From Myxococcales bacterium (GTDB lineage Bacteria; Myxococcota; Myxococcia; Myxococcales; Myxococcaceae): a stretch of DNA of 64,000 bases. Location: assembly GCA_016191815.1 (NCBI GenBank), contig JACPVI010000059.1, positions 32,855-96,854 of the forward strand, in the 5' to 3' direction. This document shows positions 54,281 through 62,828 of the stretch, piece after piece. Positions within the stretch are counted from its first letter, which is position 1. Each line of letters opens with the position of its first letter. The notes beneath the pieces are model-generated. The model worked only from the letters and a program-made list of their open reading frames with translations. It made no database searches and was not told where the DNA came from. The translations under genes were made by a program, and so were the position numbers.

Positions 54281-56575
54281 TCACTGGCACTTCCCGTTGG
54301 AGCACGCATAGCCCGCGCAGCAGTCGGAGTTGACCGTGCAGCTCTTTCCGGAACCTCCGCAAGGGCAAATCGCGCCGGTGCACCCCAGCCCGTTGCAGCA
54401 CGGGGGCAAGGTGGCGCCGCACTGCTGGCCGACCGCGGTGCAGGCCCCGCAAAGTGCCGGGGTGCCGAGGCAGGAGTAGCCCGAACAGCAGGGTGGATAG
54501 CCTGCACCGCAAGCGCCATCCTTCGGGGTGCAGGAGGGGCACAGGCCGTTGGCGTCGCAGGCCTGGAGGTCGCAACAGGGCCTGTTGTTGCAGCTGTCTC
54601 CGGGGCCCTTGCACGTCGTGCAAGTCGCGTTCGGCTGGCCGGCCGGGTAGCAGACCGTCCCGCTGCAGCAGGGTGTGGTCGAGGCAGCGCAGGCGGTTCC
54701 GGCGGCCAGGCAGCTGGCAGCCTTGCAGGTTGCGGTCGGAGGATCGCAATTGCCGCTGCAGCAGGGCGGGGACGTGCTCGAGCAGGGGGCCCCGTCAGCC
54801 AGACAGCTACTGGACTTGCAGGTGCCGTTCACGGTGTCGCAGGTGTAGCCGGTGCAGCAGTCGTTGTTCGAGGTACAAGAGGAAGCGCCGCAGACGCACT
54901 TGTTGGCGTCGGGGGTTCCCGCCGCACCACAGACCTTGCCGGACGGGCAAGTGCCGCAGTTGAGCGTCCCCCCGCAGCCGTCGGAGATGGTGCCGCAGTC
55001 CTTTCCCTCCGCCTGGCAGGTGGTCGGCGTGCAGCCGCAGACGTTGGCGGTGCCTCCGCCGCCACAGGTCTTGGGAGAGGTGCAGGTGCCACAGCTCAAC
55101 GTCCCGCCGCACCCGTCCGCGATGGTCCCGCAGTCCTTCCCCTCCGCCTGACAGGTCGTCGGCGTGCAGCCGCAGACATTGGCGGTGCCTCCACCTCCGC
55201 AGGTCTTGGGAGCGGGGCAGGTGCCGCAGTTGAGCGTCCCGCCGCAGCCATCGGAGACCGTCCCGCAGTCCTTTCCCTGCGCCTGACAGGTCGTCGGCGT
55301 GCAGCCGCAGACGTTTGCCACTCCTCCACCGCCGCAAGTATTGGGCGAGGTGCAACTGCCGCAGCTCACGTTGTTCCCGCAGCCGTCGGAGATGGTCCCG
55401 CAATTCTTCCCCTGGGCCTGGCAGGTGGTGGGCGTGCAGCCGCACACGTTCGCCACGCCACCGCCGCCGCAGCTATTCGGTGAGGTGCAGCTTGGGCAGT
55501 TGAGCGTCCCGCCGCAGCCGTCGGAAATCGTCCCGCAGTCCTTGCCTTGCGCGGAGCAGGTCGTCGGAGTGCAGGCGCCCACGCCGCAGACGTTGGGGGT
55601 GCCCGCTCCACCGCAGGTCTCGGGGGTCAGGCAGTCGCCGCAGTCGGGCGTGCCCCCGCAGCCGTCCGGCACCAAGCCGCAGTTCTTCCCCAGGTCGCCG
55701 CAGGTCTTGGGCACGCAGCCGCAGACGTTGGCCACGCCTCCCGCGCCGCAGCCCTGCGGGGCGGGGCAGGTGCCGCAGTTGAGCGTCCCTCCACAGCCGT
55801 CGGAGACCTGGCCGCAGTTCTTGCCGAGATCGGCGCACGTCTTCGGAGTGCACCCGCAGACGTTCATCAATCCCCCGCCGCCACAGGTCTCGGGCGTGGA
55901 GCAGCTGCCGCAATTGAGCAAGCCGCCGCAGCCATCGGAGACCGAGCCGCAATTCTTCCCCTGGTCGGCGCAGGAGAGGGGCGTGCAGCCGCACACGTTG
56001 GGCACTCCGCCACCGCCGCAGACGTTCGGGGCCGAGCAGATGCCGCAGCTCACCGTCGCCCCACATCCGTCGAGGATGATGCCGCAGTTCTTCCCCTCTG
56101 CCTGGCAAGTGGTCGGCGTGCAGCCGCACACGCTCACCGTGCCGCCGCCGCCGCACGTCTTCGGCGCATCGCAGGTGCCGCAGCTCAGCGTGGCGCCACA
56201 GCCGTCCGACACCTGGCCGCAGTTCTTGGCGAGCGAGGTGCAGGTCTTCGGAATGCACGTCCCTCCGCCGCACAGGTTGGCGGAGCCCCCGCCGCCGCAC
56301 GACTGCCCCGTGGGGCAAGCCCCGCACTCGAGAGTTCCGCCGCAACCGTCCGGCACCGTGCCGCAGTTCTTGCCCAGCGATTGACAGGTGGCGCGCACGC
56401 ACCCGTCCGTCTGGCCGCCGTCCTGGTCCGGTTTGCCTCCGTCGCGAGCGGCGCAGTCCTGGCCCGTCTTCGGGTCGCACGCGTACCGCCCTTCATTCGG
56501 GAAGGTGAGGCACGCGCCTGCCGCCGCGCCTAGTCCAAGCGCCGCCAGCCACCCCAGGGTGCCGCGACTCGTCAT
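54281..56575 (-). CDS. Cys-rich repeat lipoprotein
   Basis: A 764-residue lipoprotein; the lipobox AGAC lies at about residues 19-22. Residues 59-563 are eleven repeats of about 45 residues, each C-x2-x2-C-x6-C-x6-C-x5-C-x2-C-x5-C-x8-C (for example CTPTTCQAEGKDCG then ISDGCGGTLNCGTC). The C-terminal 200 residues hold further Cys-rich units with adjacent cysteines (PPCCSG). With eight or more cysteines per unit it should be a rigid disulfide-bonded rod at the cell surface. The ATG follows GGGGAGG. The kinase gene that follows overlaps it or lies 14 bp downstream, so a signalling link is possible (inference). Confidence 0.85.
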   Translation of the reverse strand: MTSRGTLGWLAALGLGAAAGACLTFPNEGRYACDPKTGQDCAARDGGKPDQDGGQTDGCVRATCQSLGKNCGTVPDGCGGTLECGACPTGQSCGGGGSANLCGGGTCIPKTCTSLAKNCGQVSDGCGATLSCGTCDAPKTCGGGGTVSVCGCTPTTCQAEGKNCGIILDGCGATVSCGICSAPNVCGGGGVPNVCGCTPLSCADQGKNCGSVSDGCGGLLNCGSCSTPETCGGGGLMNVCGCTPKTCADLGKNCGQVSDGCGGTLNCGTCPAPQGCGAGGVANVCGCVPKTCGDLGKNCGLVPDGCGGTPDCGDCLTPETCGGAGTPNVCGVGACTPTTCSAQGKDCGTISDGCGGTLNCPSCTSPNSCGGGGVANVCGCTPTTCQAQGKNCGTISDGCGNNVSCGSCTSPNTCGGGGVANVCGCTPTTCQAQGKDCGTVSDGCGGTLNCGTCPAPKTCGGGGTANVCGCTPTTCQAEGKDCGTIADGCGGTLSCGTCTSPKTCGGGGTANVCGCTPTTCQAEGKDCGTISDGCGGTLNCGTCPSGKVCGAAGTPDANKCVCGASSCTSNNDCCTGYTCDTVNGTCKSSSCLADGAPCSSTSPPCCSGNCDPPTATCKAASCLAAGTACAASTTPCCSGTVCYPAGQPNATCTTCKGPGDSCNNRPCCDLQACDANGLCPSCTPKDGACGAGYPPCCSGYSCLGTPALCGACTAVGQQCGATLPPCCNGLGCTGAICPCGGSGKSCTVNSDCCAGYACSNGKCQ
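54887..56401 (-). repeat. Eleven-copy 135-bp coding tandem repeat
   Basis: Eight of the eleven units are exactly 45 codons and three have small additions (48, 48 and 49). Units 7-11 are the most similar to each other (SDGCGG, TCQA, NVCGCTPTTC), suggesting recent duplication at that end. The DNA repeat runs through the lipoprotein in frame. Confidence 0.92.
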
Positions 56576-56715
56576 GGCCCAGACCTCCCCAGGCGGCCTC
56601 GGCCCCGCCCGGCCGGGATTGTAGTCGAGTGGCTGGCGCCCTGGCGGTGCGCGATTTAGCCGGCTCTTGGGGCCCAGCGACTCACCCCCAATGCCCCGTC
56701 ACCGGAGGAGCCCAT

Positions 56716-58023
56716 ATGAGCCCGAGTCGCTTGCTGTCCCTCGCCCTGTTCACCATGGCGCTGTCCGCTCCCGCCGCGCACGCCCAGGACAATCCGGAGT
56801 GCCTGGGCACGAGCTGCGGAAAACCCAAGGAGGAAGGAGGCTCCGGCGGCCGGGTCTGCGTCGGGGGCGACTGCGTCGGCGGAGGCTGCTCGGTCTGGGT
56901 GGCGTACACCGATGACGGGAAGACCCTCTCCTACACCGACGACGCGGATGGCGACGGCAAGGCCGACGGCGAAGACAACTGTCCCTTCGCCACCAACCGG
57001 GACCAGCTCGACGGCGACGGCGACGGGGTAGGCAACGCCTGCGACAACTGCGGCGCTGCCGCCAACTTCGCCCAGCTCGACTCCGACGGAGACGGGAAGG
57101 GAGATCTCTGCGACGACGATCTCGACGGCGACGGCCACCTCAACGCCGCGGACAACTGCCAGGCCATCCCCAACACCCGCCAGGACGATCTCGACCTCGA
57201 CGGCGACGGCGATGCGTGCGATCTCGACGACGACGCCGACGGTATCCCCGACGGAAGCGACAATTGTCCGCGCGTCTCCAACCCGGGGCAGATCATCCCC
57301 GCGGGAGCGCTCTGCAACCTGGACCTCGACCTGGACAACGTCAGCGACAGCCTGGACAACTGCCCCGACACCGCCAACCCCAGGCAGATGGACACGGATC
57401 GGGACTCGATCGGAGACGCCTGTGACTTCGACCTCGACAACGACGGCTACCTCAACTGGGCGGACAACTGTCTGGGCATCGCGAACCGCAGCCAGTGGGA
57501 CGACGACGGCGATGGGAAGGGAGATGCGTGCGACCCCTTCTATTGCGTGGTGGTCGACTCCTCGAACCCCTCCGACTGCCTGGATCCCAAGTCGCCCTTC
57601 CGCGTGCACGGGGGCGGCTCGATGATGCTCTCCAGGGGAGAACGAGTGCGCCTGCCCCTGTTCGCCAACCGCGAGGGGGTGGGCATTCAGTACACCTGGA
57701 CGGTGGCCAAGAGGCCCGAGGGCGCCCAGGCCGCCATCGCCCACCCGAAGGGCACCGCGAGCGACAGCCGGCACTGGGAGTACCAGTACCGCGGCACCAC
57801 GCCGCCCTGGTTTGCTCCCGACGCCCCGGGCGAGTACGTGCTGCAGCTTCGCGGCGAGCTGGTGGTGCCCGACGGGAGCTATCCGGAGATCGCCTCTTCG
57901 ATCTCCGAGCTTCGCCTCCAGGTGACGAGCCCCGAAACGGCGGCGTGCACGGCGGTCCCCCTCGGCGTGCCGCTCGCCGGACTGGCGCTGTTGGCCCTTT
58001 TGCGGCCGGGGCGCCGCCGCTGA
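56716..58023 (+). CDS. Thrombospondin type 3 repeat protein with MYXO-CTERM-like end
   Basis: An exported protein of 435 residues. A signal peptide (ending SAPAAHA) and a Cys-rich start lead to calcium-binding repeats of the thrombospondin type 3 form (about 75-280): DADGDGKADGEDNCPF, DGDGDGVGNACDNC, DSDGDGKGDLCDDD and so on. A beta-sandwich domain follows (residues 300-400, RGERVRLPLFANREGVGIQY). The C-terminus is CTAVPLGVPLAGLALLALL then RPGRRR, a Cys-helix-basic tail. The ATG follows GGAGGAG. Likely bound at the cell surface, with stability depending on calcium. A terminator follows directly. Confidence 0.87.
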   Translation: MSPSRLLSLALFTMALSAPAAHAQDNPECLGTSCGKPKEEGGSGGRVCVGGDCVGGGCSVWVAYTDDGKTLSYTDDADGDGKADGEDNCPFATNRDQLDGDGDGVGNACDNCGAAANFAQLDSDGDGKGDLCDDDLDGDGHLNAADNCQAIPNTRQDDLDLDGDGDACDLDDDADGIPDGSDNCPRVSNPGQIIPAGALCNLDLDLDNVSDSLDNCPDTANPRQMDTDRDSIGDACDFDLDNDGYLNWADNCLGIANRSQWDDDGDGKGDACDPFYCVVVDSSNPSDCLDPKSPFRVHGGGSMMLSRGERVRLPLFANREGVGIQYTWTVAKRPEGAQAAIAHPKGTASDSRHWEYQYRGTTPPWFAPDAPGEYVLQLRGELVVPDGSYPEIASSISELRLQVTSPETAACTAVPLGVPLAGLALLALLRPGRRR

Positions 58024-58040
58024 CGCCAGAGCGAGCTGGG

Positions 58041-58078
58041 GCCGGCGCGGGGGCCTCCGGGTCCCCGCCCGGCTTTTT
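58041..58078 (+). terminator. Rho-independent terminator
   Basis: GCCGGCGCGGGG (58041-58052) pairs with CCCCGCCCGGC, with one bulged base and a GCCTCCGGGT-type loop, and five Ts follow (58074-58078). It closes the calcium-repeat gene and separates it from the sigma-factor operon. Confidence 0.8.
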
Positions 58079-58092
58079 GCTACAACCGGCAC

Positions 58093-59190
58093 ATGGCTCC
58101 CTGGCCGCTGCTCGCCGCTACCGCGTTCGTCTCGGCGGGCGCAGAGTCGGCGTCCTCGGGGGCACCGAAGGTCACGGTGATCGTTCCCCACCTCGCCCCG
58201 CGTGCGGTGGATCTCCGGTCGCTCACCCGCTCGGTGGCGATCTACCTCCAGGAATTCGAGCACGAGGTGGTGGAGGTGGAAGACCTGCCCGCGAGTGCAG
58301 AGGCACAGCTCGCCCAGGCAGGCGCCATCGCCGCCCAACGGGGCGCCCGGTTCGCCGTCTGGTACGACTGGCAGGGCGCTGCCCTCGTGGTGCGCGTCGC
58401 CGAGGTGGGACTGCCCGAGCCGACCACCACCTCTTTCTCGGTCGACTACCCGAAGGTCCCGGCGGCGAACTTCTATCGCCAGCTCGGCCTCAAGCTCCGC
58501 GGCGTGCTCAAGGCCGCTGCCTTGATCCGCGCCGCCGGCCGGGAGCCGGCCGAGGCGGGCCCGGAGAAGGCCCCGCCAGTCAGCCCCAGCCCGAAGGAGG
58601 AGCCGACTCGACAGCCGCCCTCGCAGATCGGCGCGGCCGCTCCGCTCCCGCCCAGCCCCACCCCTTCCCGGCCGGAGCACGTCGGACCGGTGGCGGAGCT
58701 GGGCGCCGGCGCACAGCTCACCGCCGGCGCCGGAGCGGTGGCCAGCTTCTCCGCGCAGGTGCTGTGGGAGAAGGGGCCCTGGGCGGCCGGAGCCGGCGTC
58801 GCTCTCGCCTCGACCGAGGTGCGGAGGAGCGCCGCGGCCACCGGCGAGGCCTCCACTGCTCGGCTCTCCATCGCGGTTCAGCGCCGGCTGCTCGGGGATC
58901 CCGAGGCGACCATCTCGTTTCGCCTGGGCCTTACGGCCGGAGTCCTCTTCGTCGGGACCTCCGCCACCCCCCAGGACGAAGAGGAGCCACGCCAATCGAC
59001 GGACGCGGTTTTCGTCCTCGGACTGGAGGCCTGGACCGGCCACCGGCTTGCCGATTGGCTCGAGGTGATCGGCGGGCCCACCGCTGACTTCTTCCCCCAG
59101 AGGTACCGCCTGCTTGCGCGGGGAGCGGAGGTGTACGACACCGGCTGGGCCCAGGTAGGACTCCAGGCGAGGCTCCGTGGCTCTTTTTAG
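58093..59190 (+). CDS. Predicted outer-membrane protein upstream of the ECF sigma factor
   Basis: A 365-residue exported protein I do not recognise by name. A signal peptide (ending SAGAES) precedes a folded domain (residues 25-150, KVTVIVPHLAPRAVDLRSLT) and a proline-rich linker. The C-terminal about 160 residues alternate hydrophobic and polar residues and end in Phe (LRGSF), typical of a beta-barrel or beta-rich outer-membrane domain. Its stop overlaps the GTG of the sigma-factor gene by 14 bp, so it is the first gene of that operon. It may be the surface-facing part of the signalling unit. Confidence 0.65.
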   Translation: MAPWPLLAATAFVSAGAESASSGAPKVTVIVPHLAPRAVDLRSLTRSVAIYLQEFEHEVVEVEDLPASAEAQLAQAGAIAAQRGARFAVWYDWQGAALVVRVAEVGLPEPTTTSFSVDYPKVPAANFYRQLGLKLRGVLKAAALIRAAGREPAEAGPEKAPPVSPSPKEEPTRQPPSQIGAAAPLPPSPTPSRPEHVGPVAELGAGAQLTAGAGAVASFSAQVLWEKGPWAAGAGVALASTEVRRSAAATGEASTARLSIAVQRRLLGDPEATISFRLGLTAGVLFVGTSATPQDEEEPRQSTDAVFVLGLEAWTGHRLADWLEVIGGPTADFFPQRYRLLARGAEVYDTGWAQVGLQARLRGSF

Positions 59191-59794
59191 CCGAAATCGG
59201 CGCATCGGCGACTCACCGCTCTGGACTGCGCTCGAGCCGGAGCAGGTGCCCATGGACGTGGTGGAACGGGCAGCAGGTGGCGAGAGGAGCGCCCAGCAGG
59301 AGCTGCTGGAGCGGCACCACGGCTACGTCCGGCGGATGCTCTACCGGCTGGTAGGTCCGGTGCCGGAGCTGGAGGACCTGCAGCAGGCGGTGATGGTGCG
59401 GGTGCTGGTGGGCCTGCCCAGATGGCGGCGGAGCGGCGCGCTCACCTCCTGGATCGGCGGGATCTGCGTCAACGTGAGCAAGGACTACCTGCGATCGAGG
59501 AAGGCGCTTCCCGAAGCCGAGCCTTATCTCCCTCCGATGCAGGGCGGAGCCGACGTGCACCGGGAGGTGGAGGCGAGGGAGCAGCTCGATCGCTGCCGGC
59601 GCATCCTCGACCGGCTCTCGCCGGTCCAGCGGATGACCTTCGTCTTGAGGGCGGTGGGGCACTCGGTGGACGAGATCGCCGAGCTGATGGGCGCCGCCCG
59701 ATCGACGACGCGGCTCCGGCTGTACTACGCCCGAAAGGCTTTCTGCAGGCTCCTGGCGGCCGAGCCGGGCCTGGCCCCCGCGGAGGACGTATGA
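59177..59794 (+). CDS. ECF-type RNA polymerase sigma factor
   Basis: A sigma-70 family protein of 205 residues, the size of ECF factors with only regions 2 and 4. Region 2 (about 27-100) has the ERHHGYVRRMLYRLVG and ELEDLQQAVMVRVLVGLPRW parts; region 4 (about 138-195) holds RLSPVQRMTFVLRAVGHSVD and a helix-turn-helix EIAELMGAARSTTRLRLY. The GTG lies inside the end of the preceding gene, and the ATG of the FecR-like gene overlaps its stop. It probably directs expression of an envelope regulon and is held by the adjacent anti-sigma protein. Confidence 0.9.
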   Translation: MALFSRNRRIGDSPLWTALEPEQVPMDVVERAAGGERSAQQELLERHHGYVRRMLYRLVGPVPELEDLQQAVMVRVLVGLPRWRRSGALTSWIGGICVNVSKDYLRSRKALPEAEPYLPPMQGGADVHREVEAREQLDRCRRILDRLSPVQRMTFVLRAVGHSVDEIAELMGAARSTTRLRLYYARKAFCRLLAAEPGLAPAEDV

Positions 59795-61011
59795 GACACC
59801 CGTGCGAGGTGCCCCCAACGAAGCTCGCCGAGCTCGCGCTCGACGGCGAAGGAGCGCCGGGCTCGCTCCGCGCCCACGTCGATGAGTGCCCCACCTGCCG
59901 GGCCCAGCTCGAGCACTTCCGCCGGGTGCGAACGCTTCTCCGCGAGGCGGAGCCGCCGCCCCAGCCCGAAGCTCAGAGGCGCTCGGGGATCGAGCAGGCG
60001 ATTCGCCAGGCACGGCGAATCGCCGGCGCCGGCCGCCCGGACCGCCGGCGGACCTGGGCCTGGACGCTCGCGCTGGGAGGGACCTTGGCCGCGGCTTTTG
60101 CGGCGGCGGTGTTCTTGCTGCGCCCTGCCACTCCCACGCCGACTTCGGGGTGGGCCACCCTCGAGCTTGGAGAGGTGGGAGCCGGGCAGGCTACCCAGCG
60201 CGCCGGCGAGCCGCTCGTCACCTTTGAGCTGGAGGTTCCCGCCGGCGCGGAAGCCGCCCTCCGGCTCACCGACGGCAGCAAGGTCCGGGCCCAGGGCGGC
60301 TCGCGGTTCCGCAGGAAGGGGAATGGCTTCTCCCTCGCAGCCGGCCGCCTGGACCTGGAGGTCCGGCCGCAGCCTGCATCGCAGCCGTTCCTGGTGGAGA
60401 CCGCCCAGGCGCGCGTAAAGGTGGTGGGCACGCGCTTCGCGGTCGCCGCCGAGACAGATGCCACCAGCGTGTCGGTGAGCGAGGGCGTGGTGGAGGTGAC
60501 CTCTGCCCTGGACGGCTCGATCCGCCGGCTCCGGCAAGGAGACTCGTGGAAGGTGGAGAAGACGGAACCGCAAGCAGAGGCACGGGTGGCCGCTCCGCCA
60601 GCTCCCGAGGCGCCCAAGAAGTCCCATTCAGTGCGGGCGGTGGAAATCCGCCAGCGCCTCCAGGCGGGCAAGGTGGAAGAGGCGCTTCGGCTGTTGCTCA
60701 AGGCCGCCTCTTTGCGCGACGTCTCCGCGGCGGAGCGCGCGGAGCTGGCGGTGGTGGAGGCCGAGGCCCTGCTCGCCCAATCCCGCTACCCCGAGGCCAT
60801 CGCCGCCTACTTGCGGGTGTGCCGCCGATTCGCGGGCTCCCCACAGGCCGAGGAGGCGCTCTTCGCCGCCGCCTCGCTGGCGGTGGACCGGCCCGACGCC
60901 GGGCACCGCGCGCCCGAGCTCTTGGAGAAGTACCGCGCCGAGCACCCGAGCGGGCAGTATCGGGCCCAGGTGGAGCAGTTGCTCCGGGCTTTGGGAGGCG
61001 AGCGACGGTGA
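59791..61011 (+). CDS. FecR-type anti-sigma factor with TPR tail
   Basis: A 406-residue membrane protein. The cytosolic N-terminus has a zinc-type anti-sigma motif H29-x3-C33-x2-C36 (HVDECPTC). A single helix (about 86-106, TWAWTLALGGTLAAAFAAAV) leads to a periplasmic FecR domain (about 115-250: AALRLTDGSKVRAQGG and VKVVGTRFAV). The last 130 residues are TPR-like (ALRLLLKAASLRDVSAAERAEL). ATGA coupling with the sigma gene supports the pairing. Unlike classical FecR, no TonB receptor is adjacent; signals may instead come through the TPR region or the neighbouring outer-membrane proteins. Confidence 0.87.
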   Translation: MRHPCEVPPTKLAELALDGEGAPGSLRAHVDECPTCRAQLEHFRRVRTLLREAEPPPQPEAQRRSGIEQAIRQARRIAGAGRPDRRRTWAWTLALGGTLAAAFAAAVFLLRPATPTPTSGWATLELGEVGAGQATQRAGEPLVTFELEVPAGAEAALRLTDGSKVRAQGGSRFRRKGNGFSLAAGRLDLEVRPQPASQPFLVETAQARVKVVGTRFAVAAETDATSVSVSEGVVEVTSALDGSIRRLRQGDSWKVEKTEPQAEARVAAPPAPEAPKKSHSVRAVEIRQRLQAGKVEEALRLLLKAASLRDVSAAERAELAVVEAEALLAQSRYPEAIAAYLRVCRRFAGSPQAEEALFAAASLAVDRPDAGHRAPELLEKYRAEHPSGQYRAQVEQLLRALGGERR

Positions 61012-62357
61012 CGCCGGGCCTTTGGCTCTCGATGGCCCTCGCGGCGGCGCTTTCGGGTTGCACGCGGACGGTGGAGCTTTTCCCCGCGCCGCCCGCGGCA
61101 GACGCCGGGTCCGAGCCGGACGCCGGCCGGGCCGCCCAGCCGTGGGGAAGCTACGTGGGAGCGCTCGGGCTGCCCAGCTGTCCCCCGGGCGCCTTGCTGG
61201 AGGTGAGCGACACCACCACCGAGCTGACCGGCGGCCGCAGCCTGTCGGATCCCGCCGCCGCGGGCCCCTCCCTCTCCATCGTCGAGGCGATGTGGATCGC
61301 CGCCAACCGACCGGGGCTGGAGGTGATCCGCTTTGGCGCCGAGGCCTTCCCCCCCGAGGCTCCCGGCGTCATCCGCCCGACCGAGGCCGACGAGCTCCCC
61401 GCCGACCTGGGCCCGCTGTGCTTGGATGCGCGCGATCGCGGGGTGGTGGTGGATTGGGGCCGGAGCGCCACCGCCTGCACTCGCCGCTGCATCTGGTCGC
61501 TCGGCCCGGGCTCCTTGATGGCGGGGCTGGTGCTGCTCAGGATGCCGGCGTCCCTGGAGGTGGCCGGAGGGCAAGTCGCGGGGTGCCGGCTGGGCACCGA
61601 CGGCGCCGCGGCCATCTACAGTCTCAAGGCTGCGGTGGTCGAGGCCCGGAGCGGAGCGGTGGTGGGCCCTCACAACGTGCTCTCCGACGCGGTCGGCCTC
61701 CGCGTCTCGGCCGGGCAGTCCAACGTCTTGGTGATCCGCAACGACTTCGGGTGGGACCCGGTCACCCGGGTGGATCTGGTGCTGTTGGTGGGCGCCGAGT
61801 TGCACGGTGACGTCACCCTCGATGACAACGTCTTTGGTCCGGCGGTGGTGAAGCCTTTGCTGCTCGAGGACGGGGCGGCGCTGGCGCGGCTGCGCAACAA
61901 CCGCTTCGGAGTGGACCGCGACGGCGCTCCCTTCGGGCGGTCTTCGAGCGGGCTCGCGCTGGGCGCGGGCGCGGCCGAGGTCGGCCCGTTCAACGTGTTC
62001 CGCGGGCTGCCGGCGGCGATCTCCGTCGGCGACGCGGCGAGGGTGCGCATCAGCAGAAACAGCATCACCGGCAACGCTTTGGGCATCGTCTTCCAGACCT
62101 CGCCGCAGGTGCCGCCGCCGAGCGTCAATTCGGCCGACGCCTCCGGCGTGCGCGGCTCCTGCCTGGTGGACGGCCTCGTCGAGGTGTTCAGCGACATTGG
62201 GGATCAGGGAGAGCAGTTCCTGGGCGACGTGACTTGCATCACCGGCAGTCCCTGGTCGATCGCGCTCGCGCCGCCCCGGGGGCGAAACGTCACCGCCACC
62301 ATCACCCGGCCGACCGGACAGACGAGCGCCTTCTCCGCCCCGCTCGCGGTGCCGTAG
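61008..62357 (+). CDS. Right-handed beta-helix lipoprotein
   Basis: A 449-residue lipoprotein with a lipobox LSGC at about residues 14-17. The main body (about 100-400) has parallel beta-helix rungs: VVEARSGAVVGPHNVLSD, NVLVIRNDFGWDP, LHGDVTLDDNVFG, LARLRNNRFGVD and VRISRNSITGN. Such folds are used for polysaccharide binding or cleavage; no catalytic triad or lyase motif can be named here. The GTG start overlaps the FecR-protein stop by GTGA, making this the fourth gene of the sigma operon. It is likely to be surface-exposed and could be the sensed or regulated component. Confidence 0.75.
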   Translation: MTPGLWLSMALAAALSGCTRTVELFPAPPAADAGSEPDAGRAAQPWGSYVGALGLPSCPPGALLEVSDTTTELTGGRSLSDPAAAGPSLSIVEAMWIAANRPGLEVIRFGAEAFPPEAPGVIRPTEADELPADLGPLCLDARDRGVVVDWGRSATACTRRCIWSLGPGSLMAGLVLLRMPASLEVAGGQVAGCRLGTDGAAAIYSLKAAVVEARSGAVVGPHNVLSDAVGLRVSAGQSNVLVIRNDFGWDPVTRVDLVLLVGAELHGDVTLDDNVFGPAVVKPLLLEDGAALARLRNNRFGVDRDGAPFGRSSSGLALGAGAAEVGPFNVFRGLPAAISVGDAARVRISRNSITGNALGIVFQTSPQVPPPSVNSADASGVRGSCLVDGLVEVFSDIGDQGEQFLGDVTCITGSPWSIALAPPRGRNVTATITRPTGQTSAFSAPLAVP

Positions 62358-62531
62358 GGCTGCCTGCATGGCCGCAGGGGGGCTGCCACGCGCGAGCCCC
62401 CGGGCCAAAGTTCGCCCGGGTTGACCAGCGGATCGCGTCGCAATCTCGCGGGAAACCGAGGGGCGACGAGCGAGGGAATGGGGCGATCGACCTGGGAGGA
62501 CCGGTCAACCCATGCAACCTGCGTTCAGTGG

Positions 62532-62810
62532 ATGGGGGCGGAACTGCGGCGTAGGCTTGGGGCGTGCGAGTGGCTATGGCTATCGCCGGCACTACTGCTC
62601 GCAGGCTGCTACCGAGCCAAGCGGATCGTGCTGCCCGAAACGCGCGCCTCCGTCGACTGCCTCATGGAGTGCCAGCTTCGTTTCGAGAGCTGCCCCTGGG
62701 GTATGTTCTGCCAAGAGCGCAAGGACATCTACATTCTCGCCTGTCCTGGCGCGCGACTCGCGCAGGGACCAAGCGAGGGGCAGGTGTTCGCGCCTGGCGC
62801 TGCCCCCTAG
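62532..62810 (+). CDS. Small Cys-rich lipoprotein
   Basis: A 92-residue protein with a lipobox LLAGC (about residues 22-26) after a short signal peptide. The mature part has several cysteines (CLMEC, SCPWGMFC and ILAC), suggesting disulfide bonds. I know no family. The ATG at 62532 is preceded by weak purine-rich sequence; a longer frame from 62421 is possible. Its similarity in layout to the next gene suggests a small local family. Confidence 0.55.
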   Translation: MGAELRRRLGACEWLWLSPALLLAGCYRAKRIVLPETRASVDCLMECQLRFESCPWGMFCQERKDIYILACPGARLAQGPSEGQVFAPGAAP

Positions 62811-62828
62811 GGTGCCTACGGACTCCCG

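Noticed and set aside
55299..56384. Plus-strand open frame of 361 codons rich in Pro, Gln and Phe
   Set aside because: It is an antisense reading of the 135-bp Cys-rich repeat and repeats with it.
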